NCBI GenBank assembly: GCA_003402745.1
Contig: QQND01000032.1
Location: forward strand, 1-32,784
Reading direction: 5' to 3'
Length of the DNA stretch: 32,784 bases
Source of the DNA: Verrucomicrobiota bacterium
GTDB taxonomy: Bacteria > Verrucomicrobiota > Verrucomicrobiia > Chthoniobacterales > Chthoniobacteraceae
The notes beneath the pieces are model-generated. The model was not told the DNA's origin. It did no database searches and was given only the letters and a program-made list of their open reading frames with translations. Positions 1 to 7,334 of this stretch are shown piece by piece. The position numbers and the translations under genes were made by a program. Every line of letters begins with the position of its first letter. Within the stretch, counting starts at the first letter, position 1.

Positions 1-32
1 CTCCACGCCTCCGCGCCTCCGCGCCTCCGCGT
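1..32. repeat. Octamer tandem array (about 4 units of CTCCGCGC), cut by window edge
   Basis: Four consecutive 8-base units are visible: CTCCACGC, CTCCGCGC, CTCCGCGC and CTCCGCGT. The array then stops at GATAACCTC. The left end may continue outside the window. No convincing gene lies between here and position 281; the short open frames there have no family features. The array looks like an intergenic simple repeat and not like coding sequence. Confidence 0.8.
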
Positions 33-281
33 GATAACCTCCTTTGCGGGGCTGTGGAGAGGGAGGGAGCACACGGAACCCGAAAACAGAATTTTGCGCG
101 GCGGCGCGGAGGTTGGAGCCTGGGTCCAGAGAATAGCCTTGAATCCAAGGCCATCCGGGGGGAGCTTCGGGAACAGGTTGGATTGTAAAGCTTTCGTGTT
201 TTCCAGCTCCCTCTCAACACTTTGGCGCAGTTCCTGCTTCTATGCACAAAGAGGCAGTGATTCTCAAAACCGAAAATTCCC

Positions 282-3200
282 ATGAAAAACAGCACCCATC
301 TCGGCCGTTGGAAAACAGCGGCTTTCGCAGCTGCTGCCGTTGTGATTTTAGGGTCCCTCGGCTATCTCGCTGGAAATCGTTTGAACCAACCGCGACCCTC
401 CTCCCCGGAGGCCGGCGCCCAGGCCGATTCCGAATCGCTTTCCCAGGCGGGACCCGCGTCCCATGCGGTGCCTGCTAAATCCACCGGCGGGAATTCCGCG
501 GCAGCCTCCAAAACACGGGGGCCTTCGGTGGCCGTTTTGACGCCCAAAGGCACCGCCACCGGAGAACCGCTCCCGCCGGTCGGTATGAATCCGGACGCGG
601 ACAAAGGCCGCGTTGTGAAATTGGACGCTTCCAAGCTCAAAGGCTGGGCCAATCTCAAACAGGGTGACCAAATCGCACTTCCATCCGCTGCGGGAGGCAC
701 CCTGGAAGGCACCGTCAATCTCGTCCAGCAAGACGGCACCTGGTTGCGGATGGGCGGCCTCCTCGCCGACGGCAAAGGCAGCTTCAGCCTCAACACAAAT
801 TTTGACCAGGTCTCAGGCATGATGCTCCTGCCTCAGGACGGCATTGGGTACCAGATCCAGATGGACGGCTTGGAGTTGGTTTTGATTGAGCGCCGCTTGA
901 GTTCCCTCGTCTGTTTTCCTTCAGCAACGGCCCCCGGAGCCATGGCGGCCTCTGACACCGTAGCCCGCAACGCCGTCGCCACCGCTGTGGTGGTGCCCAT
1001 CATCAACACCCGGCCCGGCGCGCGCGGAGTCATCTACGTCGATTTCGACGGCGAAACCGTAACCGACCCTGTCTGGAACGGCGGAAGAACCATCAATGCG
1101 GCACCTTCTCTGCTCACGAGTGACCAAATCACGCTGATTCTGAACAACGCGTCCCAAGACTGGGCCCCCTTTGACGTCACCTTCACCACAAACGCCGCTC
1201 TGTACACCGCCGCCTCTCCGGGTTCGCGGATGCACGTGGTGGTCACCCCTACGGACACCGCCGCCTCCGGTTCGGGCGGGGTTGCTTATGTAGACAGCTG
1301 GAGCGGAGCGGGCAGGGGCTTCCGCTCGGATGTTGTCTGCTGGGTGTTTAACCAGTCTGTGAAGACCGTGACGGAGGCGCTCTCCCACGAAGTTGGGCAC
1401 ACCGTAGGCCTCAATCACGACGGCCAAACGGGCGGCGTGGAATACTACTCCGGCCACGGCGGAGGGCTCACCACACCCACCAGTTGGGCCCCCATCATGG
1501 GCGTGGGCTACTCCCGCAGTCTTGTGCAGTGGAGCAAAGGAGAATATGCGAAGGCTAACAATACGGAGGACGACCTGGCAATCATCGGCAAGGTGGCCAA
1601 CCAGTTCGGGTTTATCAAAAACGAGCTTCTCAACGGTGTGCGCCCCCTGCCCGTGGGAGCTAGCGGCAACACCTTCGAAGGAACCGGCCTCCTTAGAACC
1701 GCGGCCAGCATCGACACCTACAAGTTTAAGACCGCGGGAGGGCAGCTCCTCGCCTCCGTCCGCGCTGCAGCCACGGATAGCGACGTGGATGTGCAGCTCG
1801 AATTGCAGAACTCCACGGGCGGCACGGTGGTGCTCTCGGATTTATCCGACTCGCTGAGCGCCTCCATCAACAAAGCCATCACAGCCGGCGACTACAGTCT
1901 GATCGTGCGCCCTGCGGGCCTGGGCACCAAACCCGCCGGCGGGTTCACCACCTCGGGGTATTCTGCGTACGGGTCTTTGGGTAAATACGTCCTCTCGGGA
2001 TCCCTGCAGAGCATTATTTCCCTGCCGGTGTTCAGCTCGGCAACCAGCGTCCTGGGGGCCACCGGAATGCCCCTGACCTATACCGTCAGCGTCAGCAACG
2101 GCAGCACCGTGACCGTCGCCGCCAGTACCCGGCTGCCCGCCGGACTTTCCTTTAACCCACAAACCCTGGTCCTGAGCGGTACCCCCACCCAGGAATCCGG
2201 GGCAGGGACCCCAGGGGCTGCTGACGGCCCGGGGCTGCTCCAACTGGTAGCCACCAACGCTTCCGGTTCCACCACGGCAAACATCGTCATCACGATCGCC
2301 AAAAGCGGCCTTCCTCTGCCGGATGCACTTCTTGGCAATACCGCAACCACCACCCCGGGAGCTCCTTGGGTTGGTGTCAGCCTTCTCAAGGCGGACGGCT
2401 CCACCGGCACGGTCGCCCAGAGCGGGGCCATCGCAAACGGAGGTGCCACCACCTTGCGCTTTGACTATACCCCGAAAAACGGAGCAAGCCGTGCTACTGC
2501 GCCTTGGACCCTTCTCACCTTTTACTGGAAAGCCTCCACGGAGGCCCTCGGCAGCACCCTCCTCAAGGGCGATGCCGTCCAGTGCCGGGTCGACGGGGCT
2601 TTGCAGCGGGATCGGGATCTCGGCACGCCGGTTTACCTCAGCGGTGAAACGGGTTGGGTGAAGCAGACCATCCGCTTAAACGGGGGGGCAACCCATCGCG
2701 TAGAATTCATCTACGCGAAGGACGCCAGTCTCAGCGCTGGGCAGGACAGGGTCTGGTTATACTTGGACAGCCTCGGCCAACCCCCCGTGGTGACCGTCGC
2801 ACCCTCCTCGGTGCGCCTGGCCAAGGATGCCACCACCTTCACCTTGTCCGCTGAAATCACTGGAGCAGATTCGCTTGTGTGGAAAAAAGACTTCGCCACC
2901 CTCTCCAACGGCACCTCCTCCAGCGGCAGCACGATCACAGGCGCCACCACCGGCAAGCTGGTCCTCTCGAACATTTCCGGAGCCGATGTCGGGGACTACT
3001 GGCTCGAAGGCCGGAATGCCTATGGCGCCGTAACGACAAAACCGGTGGAAGTCGTCCTGTCCACGCCCCCCGTCATCACGCAGCAACCGGCAGCCCCTGT
3101 CGGCCTCCTCGTGGGAGATCCCCTCACCTTGACCGCCACCGTTTCAGGAGGCACTCCCATTTACTATCAGTGGCTCAAGGACGGGATGTCGACCCGGTGG

Positions 3201-3368
3201 AACGTGGCCTACTCCTCCACCATCAGCTTTAACGTTCTGAAGACAACGGCGGCCTCGGCCGGAAAATACAAGCTGGTGGTCCTCAACCAATTCGCAACAG
3301 TCACCTCCGAGCCGGTGACCGTGAGTTTTTCTAACGCCGCGCCCACCAACCGCCCCAAGGCCAAGTAA
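282..3368 (+). CDS. Secreted multidomain metzincin-type zinc metalloprotease
   Basis: Predicted exported zinc endopeptidase of 1028 residues. An N-terminal hydrophobic segment (about residues 12-30, after a basic start) looks like a signal peptide or membrane anchor. It is followed by a Pro/Ser/Ala-rich stretch and a possible propeptide. The catalytic domain has the extended zinc motif HEVGHTVGLNHD, with H369, E370, H373, G376 and H379, and a Met-turn candidate at M406 (PIMGVGY). Downstream come a region resembling a bacterial pre-peptidase C-terminal domain (about 463-577), a putative-Ig (He_PIG-like) domain (about 582-673), a jelly-roll-like segment (about 690-830) and two Ig-like domains (about 834-927 and 929-1020). 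There is no clear Shine-Dalgarno sequence before the ATG. It stands alone and is closed by a strong terminator. The substrate is unknown. The zinc site is clear; the exact peptidase family is not assigned. Confidence 0.85.
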   Translation: MKNSTHLGRWKTAAFAAAAVVILGSLGYLAGNRLNQPRPSSPEAGAQADSESLSQAGPASHAVPAKSTGGNSAAASKTRGPSVAVLTPKGTATGEPLPPVGMNPDADKGRVVKLDASKLKGWANLKQGDQIALPSAAGGTLEGTVNLVQQDGTWLRMGGLLADGKGSFSLNTNFDQVSGMMLLPQDGIGYQIQMDGLELVLIERRLSSLVCFPSATAPGAMAASDTVARNAVATAVVVPIINTRPGARGVIYVDFDGETVTDPVWNGGRTINAAPSLLTSDQITLILNNASQDWAPFDVTFTTNAALYTAASPGSRMHVVVTPTDTAASGSGGVAYVDSWSGAGRGFRSDVVCWVFNQSVKTVTEALSHEVGHTVGLNHDGQTGGVEYYSGHGGGLTTPTSWAPIMGVGYSRSLVQWSKGEYAKANNTEDDLAIIGKVANQFGFIKNELLNGVRPLPVGASGNTFEGTGLLRTAASIDTYKFKTAGGQLLASVRAAATDSDVDVQLELQNSTGGTVVLSDLSDSLSASINKAITAGDYSLIVRPAGLGTKPAGGFTTSGYSAYGSLGKYVLSGSLQSIISLPVFSSATSVLGATGMPLTYTVSVSNGSTVTVAASTRLPAGLSFNPQTLVLSGTPTQESGAGTPGAADGPGLLQLVATNASGSTTANIVITIAKSGLPLPDALLGNTATTTPGAPWVGVSLLKADGSTGTVAQSGAIANGGATTLRFDYTPKNGASRATAPWTLLTFYWKASTEALGSTLLKGDAVQCRVDGALQRDRDLGTPVYLSGETGWVKQTIRLNGGATHRVEFIYAKDASLSAGQDRVWLYLDSLGQPPVVTVAPSSVRLAKDATTFTLSAEITGADSLVWKKDFATLSNGTSSSGSTITGATTGKLVLSNISGADVGDYWLEGRNAYGAVTTKPVEVVLSTPPVITQQPAAPVGLLVGDPLTLTATVSGGTPIYYQWLKDGMSTRWNVAYSSTISFNVLKTTAASAGKYKLVVLNQFATVTSEPVTVSFSNAAPTNRPKAK

Positions 3369-3423
3369 GGAGGCCGAATCCTGAGCCCTGATAGGGGCCG
3401 CGGGGACCCGGGTCCCGCAAACG

Positions 3424-3459
3424 GGGCGTCTGCTTCAGGGCAGACGCCCTTTTTTATTT
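3424..3459 (+). terminator. Rho-independent terminator of the metalloprotease gene
   Basis: A perfect 10-bp stem, GGGCGTCTGC (3424-3433) pairing with GCAGACGCCC (3440-3449), has a 6-base loop and is followed at once by six T and then ATTT. It lies about 55 bases after the stop codon of the metalloprotease and separates it from the moxR cluster. Confidence 0.92.
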
Positions 3460-3617
3460 GGCGACCACACCCTGCGGCACTCGGGCCGGGGACTTTCCGG
3501 GGCAGGGAGGCTTAAGCCGGAGAGGAGGTTAAGCAAATCCCTTAGGGTGGGGAGGGGGCCGGGTTTGTGGCACCGGAGCCGGGGGGTCAAAAAAGAGGCT
3601 CCACCGAAGCGTGAAAT

Positions 3618-3645
3618 TTGCGTAGGCAGCGCGATAGATTAGAAT
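3618..3645 (+). promoter_or_regulatory. Candidate sigma70-type promoter for the moxR-bat cluster
   Basis: TTGCGT (3618-3623) and TAGAAT (3640-3645) are separated by 16 bases, resembling -35 and -10 boxes. They sit about 50 bases before the moxR ATG in the gap just upstream of a long co-directional gene run. The -35 box is only a partial match, so this is a motif-based guess. Confidence 0.4.
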
Positions 3646-3695
3646 AGCTTAAAAACGAACGTCCGCGCCACCTTACTGTCACAAGATCAGAGAGC

Positions 3696-4685
3696 ATGTC
3701 CACGCCACAGGAACTTACCGAACAAATCCGGCTCACCAGTCACTGGGTGGGACCGCTGCAAACTGAAATCGCCCGGGTGGTGGTGGGCCAGAAATCGCTG
3801 ATTGAGGGGCTGCTAGTGGGGCTGCTGACCAACGGGCATATTCTGCTCGAAGGCGTCCCCGGCCTGGCCAAGACGCTCACGGTCAAGACGCTGGCCCAGT
3901 CCATCCACACCGGTTTCCAGCGGATCCAGTTTACCCCGGACCTTCTGCCGGCGGACCTGATCGGCACGCTTATTTACAACCCGCGCACTGGCGAATTTTC
4001 GACCAAGCAGGGGCCTCTTTTTTCCAACCTGATTTTGGCTGACGAAATCAACCGCGCTCCTGCCAAGGTGCAGAGCGCGCTTCTGGAGGCGATGCAGGAA
4101 CGGCAGGTCACCATCGGCGACCAGACCTACAAACTGCCCGATCCGTTTTTGGTGCTGGCCACCCAAAACCCGCTGGAGCAGGAAGGCACCTATTCCCTGC
4201 CGGAAGCCCAGCTGGACCGGTTCATGCTGAAACTGAGGGTTGGGTATCCGACCCGGGCGGAGGAACGCTCCATTCTGGACTTGATGGGCACCTCGAGCCC
4301 GAGAACCGAAGTACAACGCGTCATCGACCCCGAGGACATCATCAAGGCCCGCGAAATGGTCAACGCCATCTTTGTGGACGACCGGGTGAAGGACTACATC
4401 ATCAGTCTTGTGTTCGCCACCCGCGAGCCCGGCTCCTTTGGGATCGAGGGCCTCGACGGCATGCTGCGTTACGGGGCCTCGCCCCGTGCCACCATCGCGC
4501 TCACGCTGGCTTCCCGGGCCCGCGCCTTCCTCGCAGGCCGCGGCTTTGTGACGCCGCACGATGTCAAATCTGTGGCGCCAGACGTGCTGCGGCACCGGAT
4601 TTTGATCAGTTACGAAGCGGAAGCGGAAGAGATGACGAGCGAAACGATCATCGCCAAGCTGCTGCACCATCTTCCAGTGCCTTAG
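3696..4685 (+). CDS. moxR: MoxR family AAA+ ATPase
   Basis: Cytoplasmic AAA+ ATPase of 329 residues, the usual MoxR length. Walker A is GVPGLAKT (53-60), Walker B is LILADE (112-117) followed by the family-typical INRAPAKVQSALLEAMQE, and a sensor-1 region lies in LATQNPLEQEGTYSLPEAQ (about 154-172). MoxR proteins act as ATP-driven chaperones or remodelers that partner with VWA-domain proteins. Here VWA and Bat genes follow directly. It is the first gene of the cluster, with a candidate promoter about 50 bases upstream. The ribosome-binding site is weak (AGAG near the ATG). The family call is firm; the client complex is inferred from the neighbours. Confidence 0.96.
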   Translation: MSTPQELTEQIRLTSHWVGPLQTEIARVVVGQKSLIEGLLVGLLTNGHILLEGVPGLAKTLTVKTLAQSIHTGFQRIQFTPDLLPADLIGTLIYNPRTGEFSTKQGPLFSNLILADEINRAPAKVQSALLEAMQERQVTIGDQTYKLPDPFLVLATQNPLEQEGTYSLPEAQLDRFMLKLRVGYPTRAEERSILDLMGTSSPRTEVQRVIDPEDIIKAREMVNAIFVDDRVKDYIISLVFATREPGSFGIEGLDGMLRYGASPRATIALTLASRARAFLAGRGFVTPHDVKSVAPDVLRHRILISYEAEAEEMTSETIIAKLLHHLPVP

Positions 4686-4750
4686 GCCCGGGTTTAAGAG
4701 GGGCGCCAAAGATTTGACATCTTGCGGCGCTTTTGGAGCCCACTCGTTTC

Positions 4751-5653
4751 ATGGAAGATACCAAAGAAATTTTACGCAGGATCCGGCGCCTCGAGCTGCG
4801 CACGCGCGCCCGGGTGGAGGCTGCTTTTTCGGGCCAGTACCGAAGCATCTTCAAGGGCCGCGGCATGAACTTTGAGGAGGTGCGCGAATACCAGCCTGGC
4901 GACGAGGTACGCAGCATAGAATGGAACGTCACGGCCCGCCTCGGAGAGGTGCGCGGGGAGGCTTATGTCAAAAAATTCACCGAGGAACGTGAACTCTCCG
5001 TGATGCTGGTCGTCGACATCAGCGGCTCCGGAGACTTTGGCAGCGTCGACCGCAGCAAGCGCGAACTCGCCGCCGAAGTGGCCTGCGTGCTCGCCTTCAG
5101 TGCCATCCGCAACAACGACAGGGTCGGACTCCTGCTCTTCTCAGACCACGTCGAACTCTACGTTCCCCCGCGCCGCGGGAGGCGGCACGCCCTGCGCATC
5201 ATCCGCGAGATTCTCTTTTTCGAGGCCAAGGCGCGCGGCACCGATCTGAGCGGCGCCTTGGAGCGGCTCAACCGGCTGCTGCACCGCCGCAGCGTGGTCT
5301 TCCTCTTCAGCGACTTCCAATCCCCAGCCTTTGGGCGCCAGCTCAGTCTCACCGCCCGCAGGCACGACCTTGTCGCCCTCCCCTTGGTCGACCCCCGCGA
5401 GGAAACCCTTCCAAACATCGGGACCGTGCGCCTGGAAGACGCCGAAACGGGCGAGCTTCTGGAAGTTGCCACCAGCGACCTTTCCGTGCGCAAAGCCTTT
5501 GAAAGCGCCGTTCGCGCTAGGGCCGAGGCGCTGGGAAGCGAACTCCGCAAGGCCGGCGTCGACAGGGTGGCGTTGCGCACCGACAAAGACTGGCTGCCCG
5601 CCCTCCAAACCTTCTTCCGAAACCGCGAACGCCGCGCGGGTATTTCCGTATGA
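4751..5653 (+). CDS. DUF58 domain protein (VWA-like), MoxR partner
   Basis: Protein of 300 residues with the DUF58 signature FEEVREYQPGDEVRSIEW (about 41-58) and a VWA-like metal site, DISGS (D89, S91, S93). The reading frame is open from a TTG at 4733. I chose the ATG at 4751 because the sequence from there (MEDTKEILRR...) has the usual DUF58 start, and GGAG at 4735-4738 can serve as ribosome-binding site at somewhat long spacing. DUF58 genes nearly always follow moxR, as here (65-bp gap), and overlap the next gene by 4 nt. No signal peptide is visible, so it is probably cytoplasmic or on the inner face of the membrane. The role in a MoxR-dependent assembly is inferred from context. Confidence 0.93.
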   Translation: MEDTKEILRRIRRLELRTRARVEAAFSGQYRSIFKGRGMNFEEVREYQPGDEVRSIEWNVTARLGEVRGEAYVKKFTEERELSVMLVVDISGSGDFGSVDRSKRELAAEVACVLAFSAIRNNDRVGLLLFSDHVELYVPPRRGRRHALRIIREILFFEAKARGTDLSGALERLNRLLHRRSVVFLFSDFQSPAFGRQLSLTARRHDLVALPLVDPREETLPNIGTVRLEDAETGELLEVATSDLSVRKAFESAVRARAEALGSELRKAGVDRVALRTDKDWLPALQTFFRNRERRAGISV

Positions 5654-6321
5654 ACCGCACCCTTTCCTGGCGGATATTCTGGCGGATGTTGTGCCTGTGG
5701 CCGGGCTCCCTGCTGGCTCAAACCCAGGGGCTGCCTACCCTGCCCATGCCCGGCGCCCCGGGCGGTTCTCCCATGCCCGGCGCCCCGGGCGGTTCTCCCC
5801 CAGGCGCCCTCCCTTTCGGGGGCCAGGTTCCCGGCGAACTTCTGGACATCGCGCCCCCCGTTGAGATCGGCTTCTGGACCGCGCGCAACACCACGCTTGC
5901 CGTCCTGTGCGGCGTCCTCCTCCTCGGGCTTCTCCTCTCGCTGCTGCGCCGCTGGCTCAACCGCGCGAAGCCCCTTCCCCCCGCCCCGGATCCAGTCAAA
6001 ACCGCACTCGCAGCCCTGGACAAACTCTCAGGCGCGCCCGGTCTGGAGCTTTCCCCCAAAGAGTTTGCCGCCGCCGTGGCCGGAGTGATCCGACGTTTTC
6101 TGGAAAGCAAACACGGCCTCGCTGCCCCGCGCCAGACCACGGAGGAATTCCTCGACGCCACCGAACGTTCCAACCGCTTCGCCCTGCCTGTGCGCGAACA
6201 CATGCGCTTTTTCCTGAGCCGCTGCGATGCCCTCAAGTTCTCACGCCTGGACGCCTCCGAAGAGGCGCGAAAAGATCTGCTGCTGGCGGCTTACAAACTC
6301 GTGCAGGAGGATTTGGCATGA
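5650..6321 (+). CDS. DUF4381-like membrane protein of the bat cluster
   Basis: Protein of 223 residues. An N-terminal hydrophobic stretch (about 9-24) looks like a signal peptide ending near LLAQT. It is followed by a Pro/Gly-rich linker with a duplicated PMPGAPGGS, one membrane segment (about 81-99) and a C-terminal cytoplasmic helical domain. The layout of a periplasmic head, single transmembrane segment and helical tail matches the small DUF4381-type proteins that sit between DUF58 and BatA genes. The start overlaps the DUF58 stop in ATGA (5650-5653), and the end overlaps batA in ATGA (6318-6321), which suggests translational coupling. The family assignment rests on topology and position more than on sequence motifs. 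Confidence 0.8.
   Translation: MNRTLSWRIFWRMLCLWPGSLLAQTQGLPTLPMPGAPGGSPMPGAPGGSPPGALPFGGQVPGELLDIAPPVEIGFWTARNTTLAVLCGVLLLGLLLSLLRRWLNRAKPLPPAPDPVKTALAALDKLSGAPGLELSPKEFAAAVAGVIRRFLESKHGLAAPRQTTEEFLDATERSNRFALPVREHMRFFLSRCDALKFSRLDASEEARKDLLLAAYKLVQEDLA
5743..5796 (+). repeat. Perfect 27-bp tandem duplication inside the DUF4381-like gene
   Basis: Two identical 27-base units (5743-5769 and 5770-5796) lie side by side and encode PMPGAPGGS twice. The unit is a multiple of three, so the frame is kept. It lengthens a Pro/Gly linker between the presumed signal peptide and the rest of the periplasmic segment. Confidence 0.95.
6305..6310 (+). promoter_or_regulatory. Ribosome-binding site that fixes the batA start
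   Basis: A consensus AGGAGG lies 7 bases before the ATG at 6318. The batA frame is open upstream to 5907, but the extra sequence overlaps the preceding gene and has no domain character. This site supports the ATG at 6318. Confidence 0.85.
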
Positions 6322-7334
6322 CGCCGGGCGGCCATCTTGTTTGGGCCAGTCCCTGGGCGTTCGGTCTGCTCGCCCTCGTCCCGGTGCTCGCCTGGCGCCT
6401 CGCCGGCAGCGGCACCGTCGCCGCCGTCCGCTTCCCGGGTGCCTCGCTCCTGCGCCAGGTCGGCCGCCCCGTGCGCGCCTCCAAAGGCCGCGCCCGGCTG
6501 GGATTGATGCTCCTGGGCTGGACGGCGCTGGTCGTCTCCCTCGCGCGCCCCCAGCTCGCCAAAGACCTTGAAGTCGTAAAATCTAGCGGGATCGACATCC
6601 TCATCGCCCTGGACGTTTCCCGCTCCATGCTCGCAGAGGACTTCACCATCGGAGGCAAACGCGCCTCCCGCATCGATGCCGTCAAACAACTCACCGAGGA
6701 GTTCCTCGAAAACCGCTCCAGCGACCGCATCGGCATGATCGCTTTTGCAGGCCGCCCCTATCTCGTGAGCCCGCTCACGCTCAACCACGACTGGCTGAAG
6801 GAAAACCTCAAACGCATCCGCATCGGCATGGTGGAAGACGGCACGGCGATCGGTTCCGCGCTGGCCTCCGCCACGCGGCGGCTGGGGGAAAATACCGACG
6901 CCCACACCCGCATCATTGTTTTGCTCACCGACGGGGATAATAACGCGGGCCAGATCTCCCCCAACACCGCCGCGGAAGCCGCGCGCGCCTTAGGCATCAA
7001 AATCTACACCATTTGTGCGGGCACCCAAGGCTACGTGGACATCCCCGTGAAGGACATGTTCGGCAACACGGTCTACCAGAAGGTTTTGGTCACAGTGGAT
7101 GAAAGTCAGACCCGGAAGGTCGCTGAAATCGGGGGCGGCAAATTTTACCGCGCCACGGATTCCGCCGCCCTGAAAGGGATTTTTGAGGACATTAACAAAC
7201 TCGAAAAGGTGCCCATCGAAACGCAGCGTTCCCGGCATTTCCGAGATCTGTTCCACTGGCCGCTTGCCTTTGGCATCGGCTGCATCGTGGCCGCCTTAGG
7301 CTGGGCGCTGACTGCAGGAAGGAGACTGCCATGA
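6318..7334 (+). CDS. batA: BatA-type VWA domain membrane protein
   Basis: Inner-membrane VWA protein of 338 residues. Hydrophobic segments lie at about 13-29 and 60-76, and one more near the C-terminus (about 312-330). The VWA domain between them carries a full metal ion-dependent adhesion site: DVSRS (D99, S101, S103), T176 in DGTAIGS, and TDGD (204-207). This is the standard BatA layout (Bacteroides aerotolerance family). It is coupled by ATGA overlaps to the genes on both sides, and its start is set by an AGGAGG at 6305-6310. It probably forms a complex with the next-door BatB and is a likely MoxR client. Physiological role is inferred from the family, where links to oxidative or envelope stress have been reported. 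Confidence 0.93.
   Translation: MTPGGHLVWASPWAFGLLALVPVLAWRLAGSGTVAAVRFPGASLLRQVGRPVRASKGRARLGLMLLGWTALVVSLARPQLAKDLEVVKSSGIDILIALDVSRSMLAEDFTIGGKRASRIDAVKQLTEEFLENRSSDRIGMIAFAGRPYLVSPLTLNHDWLKENLKRIRIGMVEDGTAIGSALASATRRLGENTDAHTRIIVLLTDGDNNAGQISPNTAAEAARALGIKIYTICAGTQGYVDIPVKDMFGNTVYQKVLVTVDESQTRKVAEIGGGKFYRATDSAALKGIFEDINKLEKVPIETQRSRHFRDLFHWPLAFGIGCIVAALGWALTAGRRLP

Larger units (their letters stand above)
3369..3695. other. Intergenic region between metalloprotease and moxR
   Basis: This 327-bp gap holds a rho-independent terminator in its first third and a candidate promoter near its right end (both listed separately). Between them is a G-rich stretch in which I see no gene, RNA or repeat. 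Confidence 0.6.

Noticed and set aside
3813-4709. A 298-residue open frame on the - strand opposite moxR
   Set aside because: High GC gives long antisense frames; the + strand MoxR motifs are unambiguous and the antisense product has no family features.
5907-6317. Upstream extension of the batA frame by 137 codons
   Set aside because: It overlaps the DUF4381-like gene fully, has Pro/Arg-rich shadow composition, and a consensus AGGAGG fixes the start at 6318.
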